Origin: a virus
Reading direction: 5' to 3' (one strand)
DNA: 38,256 nucleotides
IMG/VR virus record: IMGVR_UViG_3300045282_000074
Coordinates: 1 to 38,256 of that record
Shown: positions 1-7,232 of the stretch, piece by piece
Numbering within the stretch: the stretch's first letter is position 1
Layout of the letters: each line of letters opens with the position of its first letter
The notes under the pieces: generated by a model
The model's input: only the letters and a program-made list of their open reading frames with translations
Databases searched by the model: none
Told to the model about the DNA's origin: nothing
Position numbers and translations under genes: made by a program

Positions 1-172
1 CAGCCTGATCGGCCTCAGACATTTCATCTGAAACAATTACTATCCTTGCCAGGATGGAGGGCGTGTTGTAACCACAAAGTGTGTCGTATGCATACCACTC
101 ACTGAACTGTGTGAATGGATCGTAAGGATTGTCAACAGTTGTTAGCATGTACTCAGTTGGTTGATCACTCAT
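1..172 (-). CDS. Small conserved phage protein, cut at 3' end by window edge
   Basis: The frame opens with ATG at 172 and stays open for 57 codons to the window edge, so the C-terminus is missing. The visible part is rich in aromatic and acidic residues and contains the string NPYDPFTQFSEW followed by GYNT and an LARI segment. From memory, short proteins with this pattern are common in siphophages of Gram-positive bacteria and have no assigned function. The first residues (SDQPxxYxL) repeat the N-terminal part of the gene just upstream, and the DNA around both starts is similar, so the pair probably arose by tandem duplication. The start lies seven bases past the upstream stop, with a GGGATGAG sequence ahead of it as a weak ribosome site. 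Function unknown. Confidence 0.75.
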   Translation of the reverse strand, partial: MSDQPTEYMLTTVDNPYDPFTQFSEWYAYDTLCGYNTPSILARIVIVSDEMSEADQA

Positions 173-179
173 CGTAGTC

Positions 180-326
180 TCATCCCTTGATACCATACAA
201 CGTAGTAGACAAAGGAACTACCATAGGATCTACCACATCCACATGTGCACACACATACACTGATGGGTAGGTAGCAACACTCAGTATGTAATCACTTGGC
301 TGATCACTGATAGTAATCTCATTCAT
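180..326 (-). CDS. 48-residue hypothetical protein, duplicate relative of the next gene
   Basis: This short frame begins with ATG at 326, overlapping the stop of the RNA-polymerase-like gene by eight bases (ATGAATGA), and ends at a TGA seven bases before the next start. No strong Shine-Dalgarno sequence is seen, so translation probably depends on coupling to the gene ahead. Residues 6-13 (SDQPSDYI) match the N-terminus of the downstream gene (SDQPTEYM). The remainder is hydrophobic with many valines but has no clear membrane helix. The similarity covers about 42 bases of DNA around each start, which supports local duplication with later divergence of the C-terminal half. I do not recognise a function. 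Confidence 0.65.
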   Translation of the reverse strand: MNEITISDQPSDYILSVATYPSVYVCAHVDVVDPMVVPLSTTLYGIKG

Positions 327-3030
327 TGATGCCAACCTTAAGTGTTGACAAAGGAATGCCCAACTGATCTGCTACTTCTATCTGAGTGTAACCAGACTTC
401 AACATCTGCTGTGCCCTGAGGCGCTGGGTACCTGTTAGGGTAGCCTTGGGCTTAGGCGTGGCCAGCTTCTTGACTGTATCAAGATCACTGTTAGTAAGGA
501 TCTGACTAAGCTTGTGATTGCTAATGGCACCCGCTTGAATAGCGTCCCATTCTTTCTGGGTGATCTCAATACGAGTCTTGCCTGCACCTGTTCTAACTCG
601 AGCTTCAGCAAGAGTTTGATTCTTTACCTTCTTCAGTGTTGACTCATCCATCTCAGGATTAGCCTGACGCTTCTGGCTTATCTGGGCGTCGGCAATTACC
701 TGGGCCTGTCTTTCAAGGGGGGCGTTCTTAAGCGCAATGTTGAGCTTCGCATCCAGGGAGGCTACTTCATTAGCATACACCTTTGTTGCACTAGGCGAAC
801 GAGGTGCGGGCTTAATCCCTACAGATTCCTTACGTGCCTGGTTAGCCAATGACTTGAGCTTATTGGAGTGCTCTGCATATTCTAGCTCGATAGGGGTACC
901 AGAAGAAAGGGTGAATGCATCATCGGTCTCAGCCAAACGCTTTGAGCTGACGGTCTTCTTGACAACCTCGCCTTTCCTATTCACAAACGTACGGCCTGTT
1001 GGCTCAAAGACTTTCTTGCCAGTAACCGGATCAACCGGTCCACCCATAGACGCACGCCTAGGCTTCCTCTGCTCAACGCGCTGTTCTGCACCGGCCCTTG
1101 TGATCAAGGTGGATGCACCAGATCGGGATGAGCCCTGATATTTGGTCTTCAGCTGAGCGATACCATTTGCTGCAGCCGAGCCCTTATAATCGAGCTCATG
1201 CTTGTCGGCATCGATCACAACCATGGAATGACGAATGGCACGAGCCTTTTCCTCATCCGTGGCACCCTTGATTGTCATATCGGCAATCAGGTTGGTGATC
1301 TTGCCCATCTCGATCTGATCCCGGCCTTTGACTGCATTGATCGGAATCATACCGGGGTATTTCGGAAACGATGCGTGAGGATCGAAACCCTTCAGCCCTT
1401 CCAACGGCGGAGAAGTTTTGATCGTTCCTCTTGCGTTGGGAATCGTAAGAACGTGATCTCCGTCGAAATCGGCCCCAGAAAGACGTTCGGCAACCTTATG
1501 ATGAATGCCGATAGCATCAGGCGCCTGGACACCGATCAGCTTCTTGGCTTCACGGTTACGATTGTTGACAGTCAACTCTGGGATCTCGAACGTACCACCA
1601 TGCGGGAACCGAACCAACGCCAACCTCGTACCGTCACGATAAGTCGGCGCATAGATCTCCGATGGCTTCAACGAAGAGATAGGGAGAATCACCTTCGTTG
1701 CCTGGCTGGGAAACGAGATGGCCTTAAGATCAACTGCGGCGGCATCCGTCTCGTCAGCGAAGGTTTCGAGCAACTTCTTCTTCACCGCCGGATTCGTAAG
1801 CGAGTTGATCGCTTCGAAATCGCTGACTCGACGCTCATACGTCATGTTGAGCTGAGTCTTTGCCAGGGCAGGCGTCTGCTTGGAAAGAACCTGTGACGAG
1901 ATGCTCTTTGACCAAGTCTCCCAGTCACCTTCTTCATTGATGATGTTCATCGCCGAAGAAACCTTTTCCTTGCCTGACGAATCCTTCGTCGTGATCTGGC
2001 GCTTGATCTGAGCACCGAAAGGATTATTCTCGTCAACGTTCCCGTGAATATCCTTCTCCATCTCCTTCATGGCATCCTTCTTGCGCCCTGTGCTCGCTTT
2101 GTTCGTATTGAACACAAGATCAGTGCCCTCAGGAAGATCATCCTTGTACATCGCCATACCCTTGAGGTAATGCGTACCGTCGACTGCGATTCGAACCTGT
2201 GCGTACTTGGCGGATCCGAGAGACAGATCCTTCACGCCAGGACGAACGTAGATAACGCCGTCGGCCTTACCACCACCATCTTCAGCATAGTTGACGCCTA
2301 CTCGGCGTGAGCTCACAGAGATCGGTGGCTTGGGGGCAAACCACGAATGCCCACTGTCCTCGGAGTACTCGTTGATCTGCTGGATCTCTCTACGATGCAG
2401 CCACGCATCTTTCTGCGTCGTACCAGGCATGGCCAGAACCTTGTACGTGGTCTGCTGATCTTTGGCCGTGACCTGCGGAGTCTTGAGCGTGTGGACTTTG
2501 TAGCCCTTCTCCTCGAGAATGCCGATCGCAGCCTGCATCTTGTCCTTACTGATACCGAACCTGCCGCCGTCAGAGATGGGCAGAGACGCTTCAACGCCTC
2601 GTCCGACGTCGACCCACTTCTTCTCCTGAACCTGACGCTCGAGCATGTCTGCTGTTGCCGTGAGCACAGCAGCACGATCCTTACGACCAGGAGCAAGCAG
2701 CGAGCGAACGGTGGATTCGTTGAGCCCACCCATACGCTCACCGATGGCGCTGTTCGACAAACCCTTGTCCTTCAGACGCTGAGCCTGATTGATCCGCTCC
2801 TGCGTCTGCTGGTTGAGGGCGATCGTGCGAGCAGCGGTGAGCTGATTCCTCGTAATGCCCAAGCCACGAGCAATCTCGGTATCCGACAGACCTTGCTTTC
2901 GAAGCATGTCGAGATGATCGAGATAGCTTCGATTACGTGTACTCTGTGAACCACCAGATCCCCACGGATAACGGCCTGACTTTCGAAGGATGCCGTAATG
3001 CGCGAGATACTGATCTTCAGCAATAATCAC
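319..3030 (-). CDS. Putative YonO-like single-subunit RNA polymerase with HTH domains (903 aa)
   Basis: The diagnostic feature is SGADFDGDHV near residue 520. DFDGD is the magnesium-binding loop of the double-psi barrel of cellular RNA polymerase beta-prime and of YonO-type one-chain phage polymerases. An upstream RFPHGGTFEIP segment near residue 475 fits the conserved R-x-P element that precedes this loop. Two helix-turn-helix-like repeats lie at about residues 38-75 and 80-115, and a third at the C-terminus (about 868-900), suggesting that promoter recognition is built in. The N-terminus carries HYGILRKSGRYPWGSG, a signature I associate with phage proteins of unknown role. Translation starts at GTG behind GAGGAGGA, overlapping the Cas4-like stop (GTGA). 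The likely role is transcription of phage promoters. An alternative is a DNA-binding protein with a catalytically inactive barrel. The polymerase call rests on the motif, not on a search. Confidence 0.7.
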   Translation of the reverse strand: MIIAEDQYLAHYGILRKSGRYPWGSGGSQSTRNRSYLDHLDMLRKQGLSDTEIARGLGITRNQLTAARTIALNQQTQERINQAQRLKDKGLSNSAIGERMGGLNESTVRSLLAPGRKDRAAVLTATADMLERQVQEKKWVDVGRGVEASLPISDGGRFGISKDKMQAAIGILEEKGYKVHTLKTPQVTAKDQQTTYKVLAMPGTTQKDAWLHRREIQQINEYSEDSGHSWFAPKPPISVSSRRVGVNYAEDGGGKADGVIYVRPGVKDLSLGSAKYAQVRIAVDGTHYLKGMAMYKDDLPEGTDLVFNTNKASTGRKKDAMKEMEKDIHGNVDENNPFGAQIKRQITTKDSSGKEKVSSAMNIINEEGDWETWSKSISSQVLSKQTPALAKTQLNMTYERRVSDFEAINSLTNPAVKKKLLETFADETDAAAVDLKAISFPSQATKVILPISSLKPSEIYAPTYRDGTRLALVRFPHGGTFEIPELTVNNRNREAKKLIGVQAPDAIGIHHKVAERLSGADFDGDHVLTIPNARGTIKTSPPLEGLKGFDPHASFPKYPGMIPINAVKGRDQIEMGKITNLIADMTIKGATDEEKARAIRHSMVVIDADKHELDYKGSAAANGIAQLKTKYQGSSRSGASTLITRAGAEQRVEQRKPRRASMGGPVDPVTGKKVFEPTGRTFVNRKGEVVKKTVSSKRLAETDDAFTLSSGTPIELEYAEHSNKLKSLANQARKESVGIKPAPRSPSATKVYANEVASLDAKLNIALKNAPLERQAQVIADAQISQKRQANPEMDESTLKKVKNQTLAEARVRTGAGKTRIEITQKEWDAIQAGAISNHKLSQILTNSDLDTVKKLATPKPKATLTGTQRLRAQQMLKSGYTQIEVADQLGIPLSTLKVGINE

Positions 3031-3584
3031 GACTCCTCCTCAAGTTTCAGTTGGTTGATCTGCTTGTCGAATTCCTGAATCTTTTCCATAATAAGCATAA
3101 TGTCCGTTGGGTCGGCGTCATAGACCATCACTTCATCTTCTTGATAAATGCGCAGTTCCATCTTGATCGAGAATGGATCTATGTCATACTCTAGACAGAA
3201 CAAAGCAGCATACACTTCGAGTTGATGAACGGAGCCCTTGACCACACCAGTTTTCAGATCAAATATACGAAGAGTTTTGTAGCGAAAGGATATAGCATCA
3301 GCGGTACCAAAACAGTTCTCTGAATAGAACAGAACTTGCTCCGGGATCATTCTATAGTGAATGGCATCGTTGATGAACATTCCAACTGTTCCGGCATAAT
3401 CTGACAGTTTTCCCAAACGGATCTGATCTTCGGCGTAACGGTGCTGCATACTGCCCCATAGAGCCGCCTGGGAGGTCATCCAGCGCTCTTCGAGCCTGTT
3501 TGGGCTATAATTCACCCAATGGTACGAACTAGGGCTTAAAAAGGCGTGCTCGCCGCGGAGGTTTAAATGTTTGTTGAAGCGCAA
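3027..3584 (-). CDS. Cas4/RecB-like PD-(D/E)XK nuclease
   Basis: The core of the PD-(D/E)XK fold is visible: FGTADAIS supplies the first acidic residue, then FDLKTG gives the D-x-K pair, and a glutamine (HQLEVYA) follows in the position typical of RecB and Cas4 nucleases. The N-terminal LSPSSYHWVNY resembles the opening of phage RecB-family nucleases. I see no four-cysteine iron-sulphur cluster, so it is not a full Cas4. I chose the TTG at 3584 because AGAGGAGG lies six bases upstream of it; an ATG at 3602 in the same frame has no ribosome site. The start lies inside the end of the VRR-NUC gene, so the two are probably coupled. A role in recombination or processing of DNA ends fits its place between another nuclease and the polymerase-like gene. 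Confidence 0.8.
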   Translation of the reverse strand: MRFNKHLNLRGEHAFLSPSSYHWVNYSPNRLEERWMTSQAALWGSMQHRYAEDQIRLGKLSDYAGTVGMFINDAIHYRMIPEQVLFYSENCFGTADAISFRYKTLRIFDLKTGVVKGSVHQLEVYAALFCLEYDIDPFSIKMELRIYQEDEVMVYDADPTDIMLIMEKIQEFDKQINQLKLEEES

Positions 3585-3846
3585 ATAGAACCTCCTCTTC
3601 ATTCTCAGGATATACGAACGCAGCGTATGACATTTCGTTCAAACGATGAACGAAGAAATCCTGATTAGGCTGAACGGCCGCGTTCTTATCTTTCTTGACC
3701 TCGAGTGAAGCCCACTTGTTCTCGTACAGAATCGTCAGATCAAGAATGCCCTGCTTGAGCATCGAGTCGTTCTTCAGCACGATGCAACCTGGGAACATAG
3801 CGTGAAGCTTCTTGATCAGTTTGGCTTGGAACTGGCTTTCGGTCAC
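3529..3846 (-). CDS. VRR-NUC domain nuclease
   Basis: A compact protein of about 105 residues showing the VRR-NUC pattern: an N-terminal glutamate in ESQFQAKLIKKL, then GILDLTI (the G-x-x-D element), then SLEVKK (E-x-K), and a glutamine (QPNQDFF) that completes the site. The family cuts branched or flapped DNA and is common in phages as a stand-alone domain. Two GTG starts are possible. The second, at 3846, has AAGGTG six bases upstream and is preferred; the first, at 3855, sits almost on the ribosome site. It follows a transcription terminator, so it depends on read-through or on a promoter I could not identify. It overlaps the Cas4-like gene by about 55 bases, implying coupled expression. 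Confidence 0.8.
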   Translation of the reverse strand: MTESQFQAKLIKKLHAMFPGCIVLKNDSMLKQGILDLTILYENKWASLEVKKDKNAAVQPNQDFFVHRLNEMSYAAFVYPENEEEVLFALQQTFKPPRRARLFKP

Positions 3847-3874
3847 ATATGTCACCTTCCGTAGCTATTAAAAG

Positions 3875-3898
3875 GAAAAAAGAAAGCAAGCGCTTTCT
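3875..3898 (-). terminator. Rho-independent terminator after the HNH gene
   Basis: On the minus strand a 7-bp stem (AGAAAGC/GCTTTCT) with a four-base loop is followed at once by six T residues. It lies about 40 bases after the stop of the HNH-type gene. Confidence 0.75.
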
Positions 3899-3940
3899 CC
3901 GTCCTCCGTATAGGTGTGCGTTTCGCGAGCGTTGTAATAT

Positions 3941-4438
3941 CTAAACACGGTAGAGAGCGAACTGCTGATACGTGGGCCATACATACGTGCGATTGAGAAT
4001 CGATAGAACGAGGTCACGCTCGAGCAATCCGTAACGCTTTGCGCACTCCCATGAGTTATCGCTAATCTCCTCCGTCTCGAGATCGTACACCGGAGCCATG
4101 ATCGGGTTCTCGTACGGCTCCCTGAACTGACGGTTGTACTGAACCGCGAACCATCGTGGCCGCCACACGAGATTGTCGACATGATTGTTGAAACGATTGC
4201 CATCGAGATTTATCGGCGTGTCGAACGGATCCGACGGCTGAGGGATGAATGCTCGAGCGACCAGAAGCGGGACAGACCTGTGCCTCTGTTCACCAGCTTT
4301 CATCATCCCGACACAGCAGAGATCGTACTGATTTTGAGACAAGCGCAAGATACGCCCAGATTTCTCAGCCCGTACACGCCCGTAGTCGCTGATGCTGTAA
4401 TCCTCAAAGAACTCTATTGGCTTCCACTGTTCCGCCAT
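3941..4438 (-). CDS. HNH/NUMOD4-type homing endonuclease relative, probable catalytic His lost
   Basis: The N-terminus (WKPIEFFEDYSISDYGRVRA) matches the NUMOD4 motif of phage HNH endonucleases, and the LLVARAFIP block and the GNRFNNHVDNLVW block match their HNH core. The residue expected to be the first catalytic histidine, in the usual N-H-I-D-G-N element, reads asparagine here (INLDGN, codon AAT), so nicking activity may be lost or altered. The C-terminal third (YDLETEEISDNSWECAKRYGL) looks like a NUMOD1-like DNA-binding repeat. The start is ATG at 4438 with AAGGAGG nine bases upstream, inside the preceding short gene. A terminator follows. It could be a free-standing homing endonuclease in decay or one reused as a DNA-binding protein. 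Confidence 0.8.
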   Translation of the reverse strand: MAEQWKPIEFFEDYSISDYGRVRAEKSGRILRLSQNQYDLCCVGMMKAGEQRHRSVPLLVARAFIPQPSDPFDTPINLDGNRFNNHVDNLVWRPRWFAVQYNRQFREPYENPIMAPVYDLETEEISDNSWECAKRYGLLERDLVLSILNRTYVWPTYQQFALYRV

Positions 4439-4568
4439 TTGACCCCTCCTTAATAAGCTTCTGAGCTTCTGCTTCCTCAAGTATCCTGAGGATCGCGCTA
4501 GCATGGCTTTTAGACTCGGAATGCCACAAATCGACCCCAGAGTCATCCTTGACCGTCTTATCGTCCAT
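4404..4568 (-). CDS. 54-residue acidic hypothetical protein
   Basis: Begins with ATG at 4568 behind AAAAGGGG and ends inside the start of the HNH-type gene, overlapping it by 35 bases. The product is small and charged, with a predicted helix (SAILRILEEAEAQKLIKEG) and no membrane segment. It is the first gene after the AT-rich, gene-free leader at 4569-4816, so it heads the transcription unit that also carries the HNH gene. No family recognised. Confidence 0.6.
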   Translation of the reverse strand: MDDKTVKDDSGVDLWHSESKSHASAILRILEEAEAQKLIKEGSNGGTVEANRVL

Positions 4569-4816
4569 TTCAACCCCTTTTAAGCCTTGGACAAGGCACT
4601 GGCCTTGGGCAGACCTCAGACCTTGGGGCGGGGGTCTAAAATTTGCCAAGATTTTTTTAAAAGAAAACTCTTATAGAAACGCAACGTAATAGCTATATGT
4701 CATATATGCTCTTATTATTACTTATACTTATTGAGGTCGCGCGTACAAAAAGTATTTTAGAGCAGTTGTGACCACAAAATCGGGTAATAGCTAAAATGCC
4801 GCTTTCCCTTGCTGTT
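4569..4816. other. Gene-free AT-rich spacer with hairpin leader
   Basis: This stretch separates the SF2 helicase gene from the next unit. Next to the 54-residue gene it holds overlapping inverted repeats built from CCTTGG/CAAGGC units (about 4583-4627), which can fold in at least two exclusive ways: CAAGGC with GCCTTG, or GCCTT with AAGGC. That is suggestive of a regulated leader. The middle is AT-rich with a possible promoter. TAGCTATTAC occurs twice, and a 16-base sequence at 4639-4654 is repeated exactly at 4878-4893 inside the helicase gene. Confidence 0.5.
4721..4748 (-). promoter_or_regulatory. Possible sigma70-type promoter
   Basis: On the minus strand TTGTAC is followed after 16 bases by TATAAG, in the AT-rich spacer upstream of the 54-residue gene. 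It is a fair but unproven vegetative promoter and does not match the TTCGCR-N14 family found elsewhere in the window. Confidence 0.4.
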
Positions 4817-5989
4817 TCATAGCTTTTGCAGGTGTTTCTCGTCGAAGTCTCGAACGTTGAAATTCTTTTTGGCCGTCAAATTTGCCAAGATTTGGCGATC
4901 GACCATATTATTCGTCCGAATTGTGTAGTAAAACAGGTCGATATACGGAGTGTTCATTCTGTCGATTCTACCGTGACTTTGCTCCCAATTTTTGTACGAA
5001 TACGTGAGAGAATAGAAAATGGCCACATTTGTGGTGGTACAATTCCACCCTTCAGACCCTGCTACATACTGTACTAAATAGACCCATTTGGGTCCTGTTG
5101 GGAGCTCTTCGTGCTTGTGTCCGTTCCATTCTGCGACCGTTGTAATTTCATGCAATTTGCGAAGAATTTCAAGCTCGTAGTTGAAGTTGTAGAAGATGAT
5201 GATCCGGTCGTGTTTTTTCATCAACCTCTTCACAATAGCTAATCTTGATGGGTCTGAGTTCACAACTCTGCGCATCACGCTGAACAGATCCACGATGCTA
5301 CTGCAAGGACGATTGTTGTAAATGTCCCACCGGTTCTTTATGACAGCCCTGAGAAGATCTCCATCGTAGTCCGCTATGACCGTCTTAGACCGTCTGACAG
5401 TCGTCTTGGCGTACGGCATATGAACCAGAACAGAATCCCTCAGTTTCAGCAACCTACCTTCACCCAGATACCGCTGTACCTTCGGGAACTTTACATACGG
5501 CGAGTAGACGACATGCTCCCTGATGAACTCCGTACGGTTCTTATAGAACCCGTTACCCACGAACACAGGAATGTAATCCATCCATGTGTCCCCAGGTGTA
5601 GCACTAAGAAGAATCCAGCGGTTGTGCTTGGAAATCTTTTGGAACGCACGTACCCACGCTCCAGAACCAACAACTCTCTGCTCGTCGAAGATGAAGAAGG
5701 CATTACGAATCTTTGAATACTTGTCGATGTTGTTCCAGCTGTCGACAGTAAGTAGACCAGCAATTGTCGAGTCCTCCTCCTTCCCCACCACGAAGCCCGC
5801 GGCTTCTTTCTCCCAGTCCACGCTGTCGCGCTTCTTGGCCGTCGTGATCACATACAGATCCTCGCCCGTCCACGTCTGCATGTAGTAGGCCATCGCGACC
5901 CTACTCTTGCCCGTACCTACGCCACCCCATAAGATCGCTCCATCCTTTAGCTCATTCAAGGCCTTCTGCTGATGTGGCTGTAACTCCAT
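4817..5989 (-). CDS. SF2 DNA helicase (DEAD/SNF2-like)
   Basis: The 390-residue protein has a helicase layout: a Q-like opening (LQPHQQKAL), Walker A GGVGTGKS near residue 22-29, a motif II of the form FDEQ near residue 101, motif III LSATP near residue 130, and a motif VI SHGRIDR near residue 345. The C-terminal RecA-like half contains IIIFYNF and YVAGSEGWN, typical of motifs IV and V. It probably unwinds or remodels DNA in replication or recombination, and phage gene clusters often pair such helicases with VRR-NUC and RecB-like nucleases, as here. The start has an almost perfect Shine-Dalgarno (AGGAGGTGAT) directly before ATG. The gene sits just after a terminator, so it may be expressed by read-through. 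Confidence 0.85.
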   Translation of the reverse strand: MELQPHQQKALNELKDGAILWGGVGTGKSRVAMAYYMQTWTGEDLYVITTAKKRDSVDWEKEAAGFVVGKEEDSTIAGLLTVDSWNNIDKYSKIRNAFFIFDEQRVVGSGAWVRAFQKISKHNRWILLSATPGDTWMDYIPVFVGNGFYKNRTEFIREHVVYSPYVKFPKVQRYLGEGRLLKLRDSVLVHMPYAKTTVRRSKTVIADYDGDLLRAVIKNRWDIYNNRPCSSIVDLFSVMRRVVNSDPSRLAIVKRLMKKHDRIIIFYNFNYELEILRKLHEITTVAEWNGHKHEELPTGPKWVYLVQYVAGSEGWNCTTTNVAIFYSLTYSYKNWEQSHGRIDRMNTPYIDLFYYTIRTNNMVDRQILANLTAKKNFNVRDFDEKHLQKL

Positions 5990-6004
5990 ATCACCTCCTG
6001 CAAA

Positions 6005-6030
6005 AAGAAAAAGCCCACGTTAGTGGGCTT
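6005..6030 (-). terminator. Rho-independent terminator overlapping a stop codon
   Basis: Minus-strand 8-bp stem AAGCCCAC/GTGGGCTT followed by TTTTTCTTTTT. The TAA stop of the preceding 76-residue gene lies in the four-base loop, so the gene and its terminator form one compact unit. Confidence 0.85.
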
Positions 6031-6250
6031 CCTCTCTTGGGACCAGCTTGACGGACGGTAGTGCGATGAAGTCGAATTCATCCAGCTCGATGTTCTCGCG
6101 GTTGAGGATGTGACACAGATACCTCATCTGCGCTTCCTGTTCATCCAGCTTCTTCTCCAGAAGCTTCGTGTAGGAGCGGTTGACGACGATCTGCTGACAT
6201 GCGACAAGCGCGAGTGCGACCGAGTACCAGATTTTGGCTTCGTTGGGCAT
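6020..6250 (-). CDS. 76-residue membrane-anchored coiled-coil protein
   Basis: I place the start at ATG 6250, with AAAGGA seven bases upstream; the longer frame begins in the ribosome site itself. Residues 6-22 (IWYSVALALVACQQIVV) form one hydrophobic segment, followed by a charged helix (YTKLLEKKLDEQEAQMRYL) likely to form a coiled coil in the cytoplasm. It stands alone between a TTCGCR-N14-TATAAT promoter and a terminator and so forms a single-gene unit, like the genes at 16345 and 19221. No family recognised. The monocistronic design suggests a product needed at its own time or level. Confidence 0.75.
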   Translation of the reverse strand: MPNEAKIWYSVALALVACQQIVVNRSYTKLLEKKLDEQEAQMRYLCHILNRENIELDEFDFIALPSVKLVPREEAH

Positions 6251-6270
6251 AACTAATCCTTTCAATTTGG

Positions 6271-6302
6271 GGTCTCATTATACCCAATGTATTTTCTGCG
6301 AA
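6271..6302 (-). promoter_or_regulatory. Phage promoter family copy 1 (TTCGCA-N14-TATAAT-GAGAC)
   Basis: On the minus strand TTCGCA precedes TATAAT by exactly 14 bases, and GAGACCCC follows directly. It lies about 20 bases upstream of the 76-residue gene. The same spacing and flanking bases occur in five other places in the window. Confidence 0.75.
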
Positions 6303-6416
6303 GAGCTCTGGGCTGCCCCACGAGTAAGACACTCCGATGAGCTTGTGGGTCTCACCGTCGCAGATCACTTTGCGCGGGGACTTCTATGACAGGCAAAGCA
6401 ATCCCACCCAGAACGG

Positions 6417-6635
6417 CTATTCGCTTTTCTTAGATTCACTCTCAGCACGGCCTCGGGCAAACCACCCCGCGAAGCCCCCTGTGAGACCGGCTCCGATTGT
6501 CGCAAGCCCGGTTATGGCATCCTGAGCCACTTCGTCCCGCTTGCCCAGGATTATGAGTCCGACGATTACACCAAGAAGACTGATCCCCAGAACGACCACA
6601 GCTGCTAAAGCTATGAGTCTCCAGTCGTCTTTCAT
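6417..6635 (-). CDS. 72-residue two-helix membrane protein, holin-like shape
   Basis: ATG at 6635 overlaps the stop of the HicB-like gene (ATGA), which decides the start. Residues 8-31 form a strongly hydrophobic helix and residues 40-62, with glycine-rich ATIGAGLTGGFAGW, form a second; the tail is charged and serine-rich. Size and topology recall class II holins, but a better holin candidate lies at 19564, so this may be an extra holin, an antiholin or an unrelated small membrane protein. It belongs to a tightly overlapped operon running from about 8264 to 6417 that also encodes an RlpA-like protein. Confidence 0.7.
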   Translation of the reverse strand: MKDDWRLIALAAVVVLGISLLGVIVGLIILGKRDEVAQDAITGLATIGAGLTGGFAGWFARGRAESESKKSE

Positions 6636-7009
6636 GGGCTTAGACTCGCTTTGAATACTTCCCATGTCTCCCGATCGATCAGGACATCTGCCGCCTTGTC
6701 CATACCGTCGAGAGCCTTCCACCGGAGACCTTTGGCCGCTTCCCGAAGAACTCGCAATCCCTCGAGCTCCTCACGTGTCTCGATACGGCCATGCGCCGGA
6801 CACCCGTCTCGTTTGCCCAGGAACCCCACGCACGTACATTTTGGGACCGGACGCTTCTCCTTGAGAATCAGAGCCACGGCTTCGACGATCAGAATCGAGG
6901 CTTCGCCCCGGCTTAGACCGCTCACACGACAGTTGGGCAGTCTCGGAACCGAGGCAATCCAGACTCCATTGAGCGGCTCGATTTCTACCTTATACCCTCG
7001 GATCCTCAT
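6632..7009 (-). CDS. HicB-like protein with a Cys-rich insert
   Basis: The first 45 residues follow the HicB antitoxin-type fold: a beta strand YKVEIEPLNGVW, then SVPRLPNC, then a glycine and an EA-containing helix. After this, KCTCVGFLGKRDGCPAHG gives three cysteines and a histidine that could hold a metal, and the C-terminal half is helical and charged. No HicA partner is visible next door, so this is not a toxin-antitoxin pair as far as can be seen; stand-alone HicB-like domains are frequent in phages. Start and stop overlap the neighbouring genes by four bases each. Function unknown. Confidence 0.65.
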   Translation of the reverse strand: MRIRGYKVEIEPLNGVWIASVPRLPNCRVSGLSRGEASILIVEAVALILKEKRPVPKCTCVGFLGKRDGCPAHGRIETREELEGLRVLREAAKGLRWKALDGMDKAADVLIDRETWEVFKASLSP

Positions 7010-7224
7010 TTCCGTCTCCTCTTGTCGCTGGCCCGCTGACTCTGGTCAGCAGCGGCGAACCACATCTCGGTAGAGACAGTCTCGGGCAGTCTCGAAAGGG
7101 CCCGGGCTTCCTGGAGGATTTCGGACGTCGTGTCCTTATTGCGGGTCGTCCGTAACATAGCGAGGAGCAGTCCGAGTACTATGACCGCCCCAAGCACCAG
7201 CGCTACGATTATCCACGCATTCAC
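7006..7224 (-). CDS. 72-residue single-pass membrane protein
   Basis: I use the GTG at 7224 because AAGGA lies five bases upstream and the preceding gene stops just before it; a longer frame to 7281 would run back into that gene. The product has an N-terminal hydrophobic segment (residues 4-23, AWIIVALVLGAVIVLGLLLA) followed by a basic and acidic cytoplasmic part, giving an N-out, C-in prediction. It lies between the RlpA-like gene and the HicB-like gene in a coupled operon. It could support lysis, as spanin-like or holin-accessory proteins do, but nothing in the sequence proves that. Confidence 0.65.
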   Translation of the reverse strand: MNAWIIVALVLGAVIVLGLLLAMLRTTRNKDTTSEILQEARALSRLPETVSTEMWFAAADQSQRASDKRRRK

Positions 7225-7232
7225 GGTGTTCC

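Noticed and set aside
3529-3855. VRR-NUC start at GTG 3855
   Set aside because: The ribosome site AAGGTG overlaps this codon; GTG 3846 has better spacing, although the first cannot be excluded.
6141-6368. 75-residue minus-strand frame beginning MICDGETHK
   Set aside because: It runs through promoter copy 1 and the start of the 76-residue gene in another frame and has no ribosome site.
6632-7009. HicAB toxin-antitoxin pair
   Set aside because: Only a HicB-like fold is present. The neighbours are membrane proteins, and no HicA-type dsRNA-binding toxin is seen.
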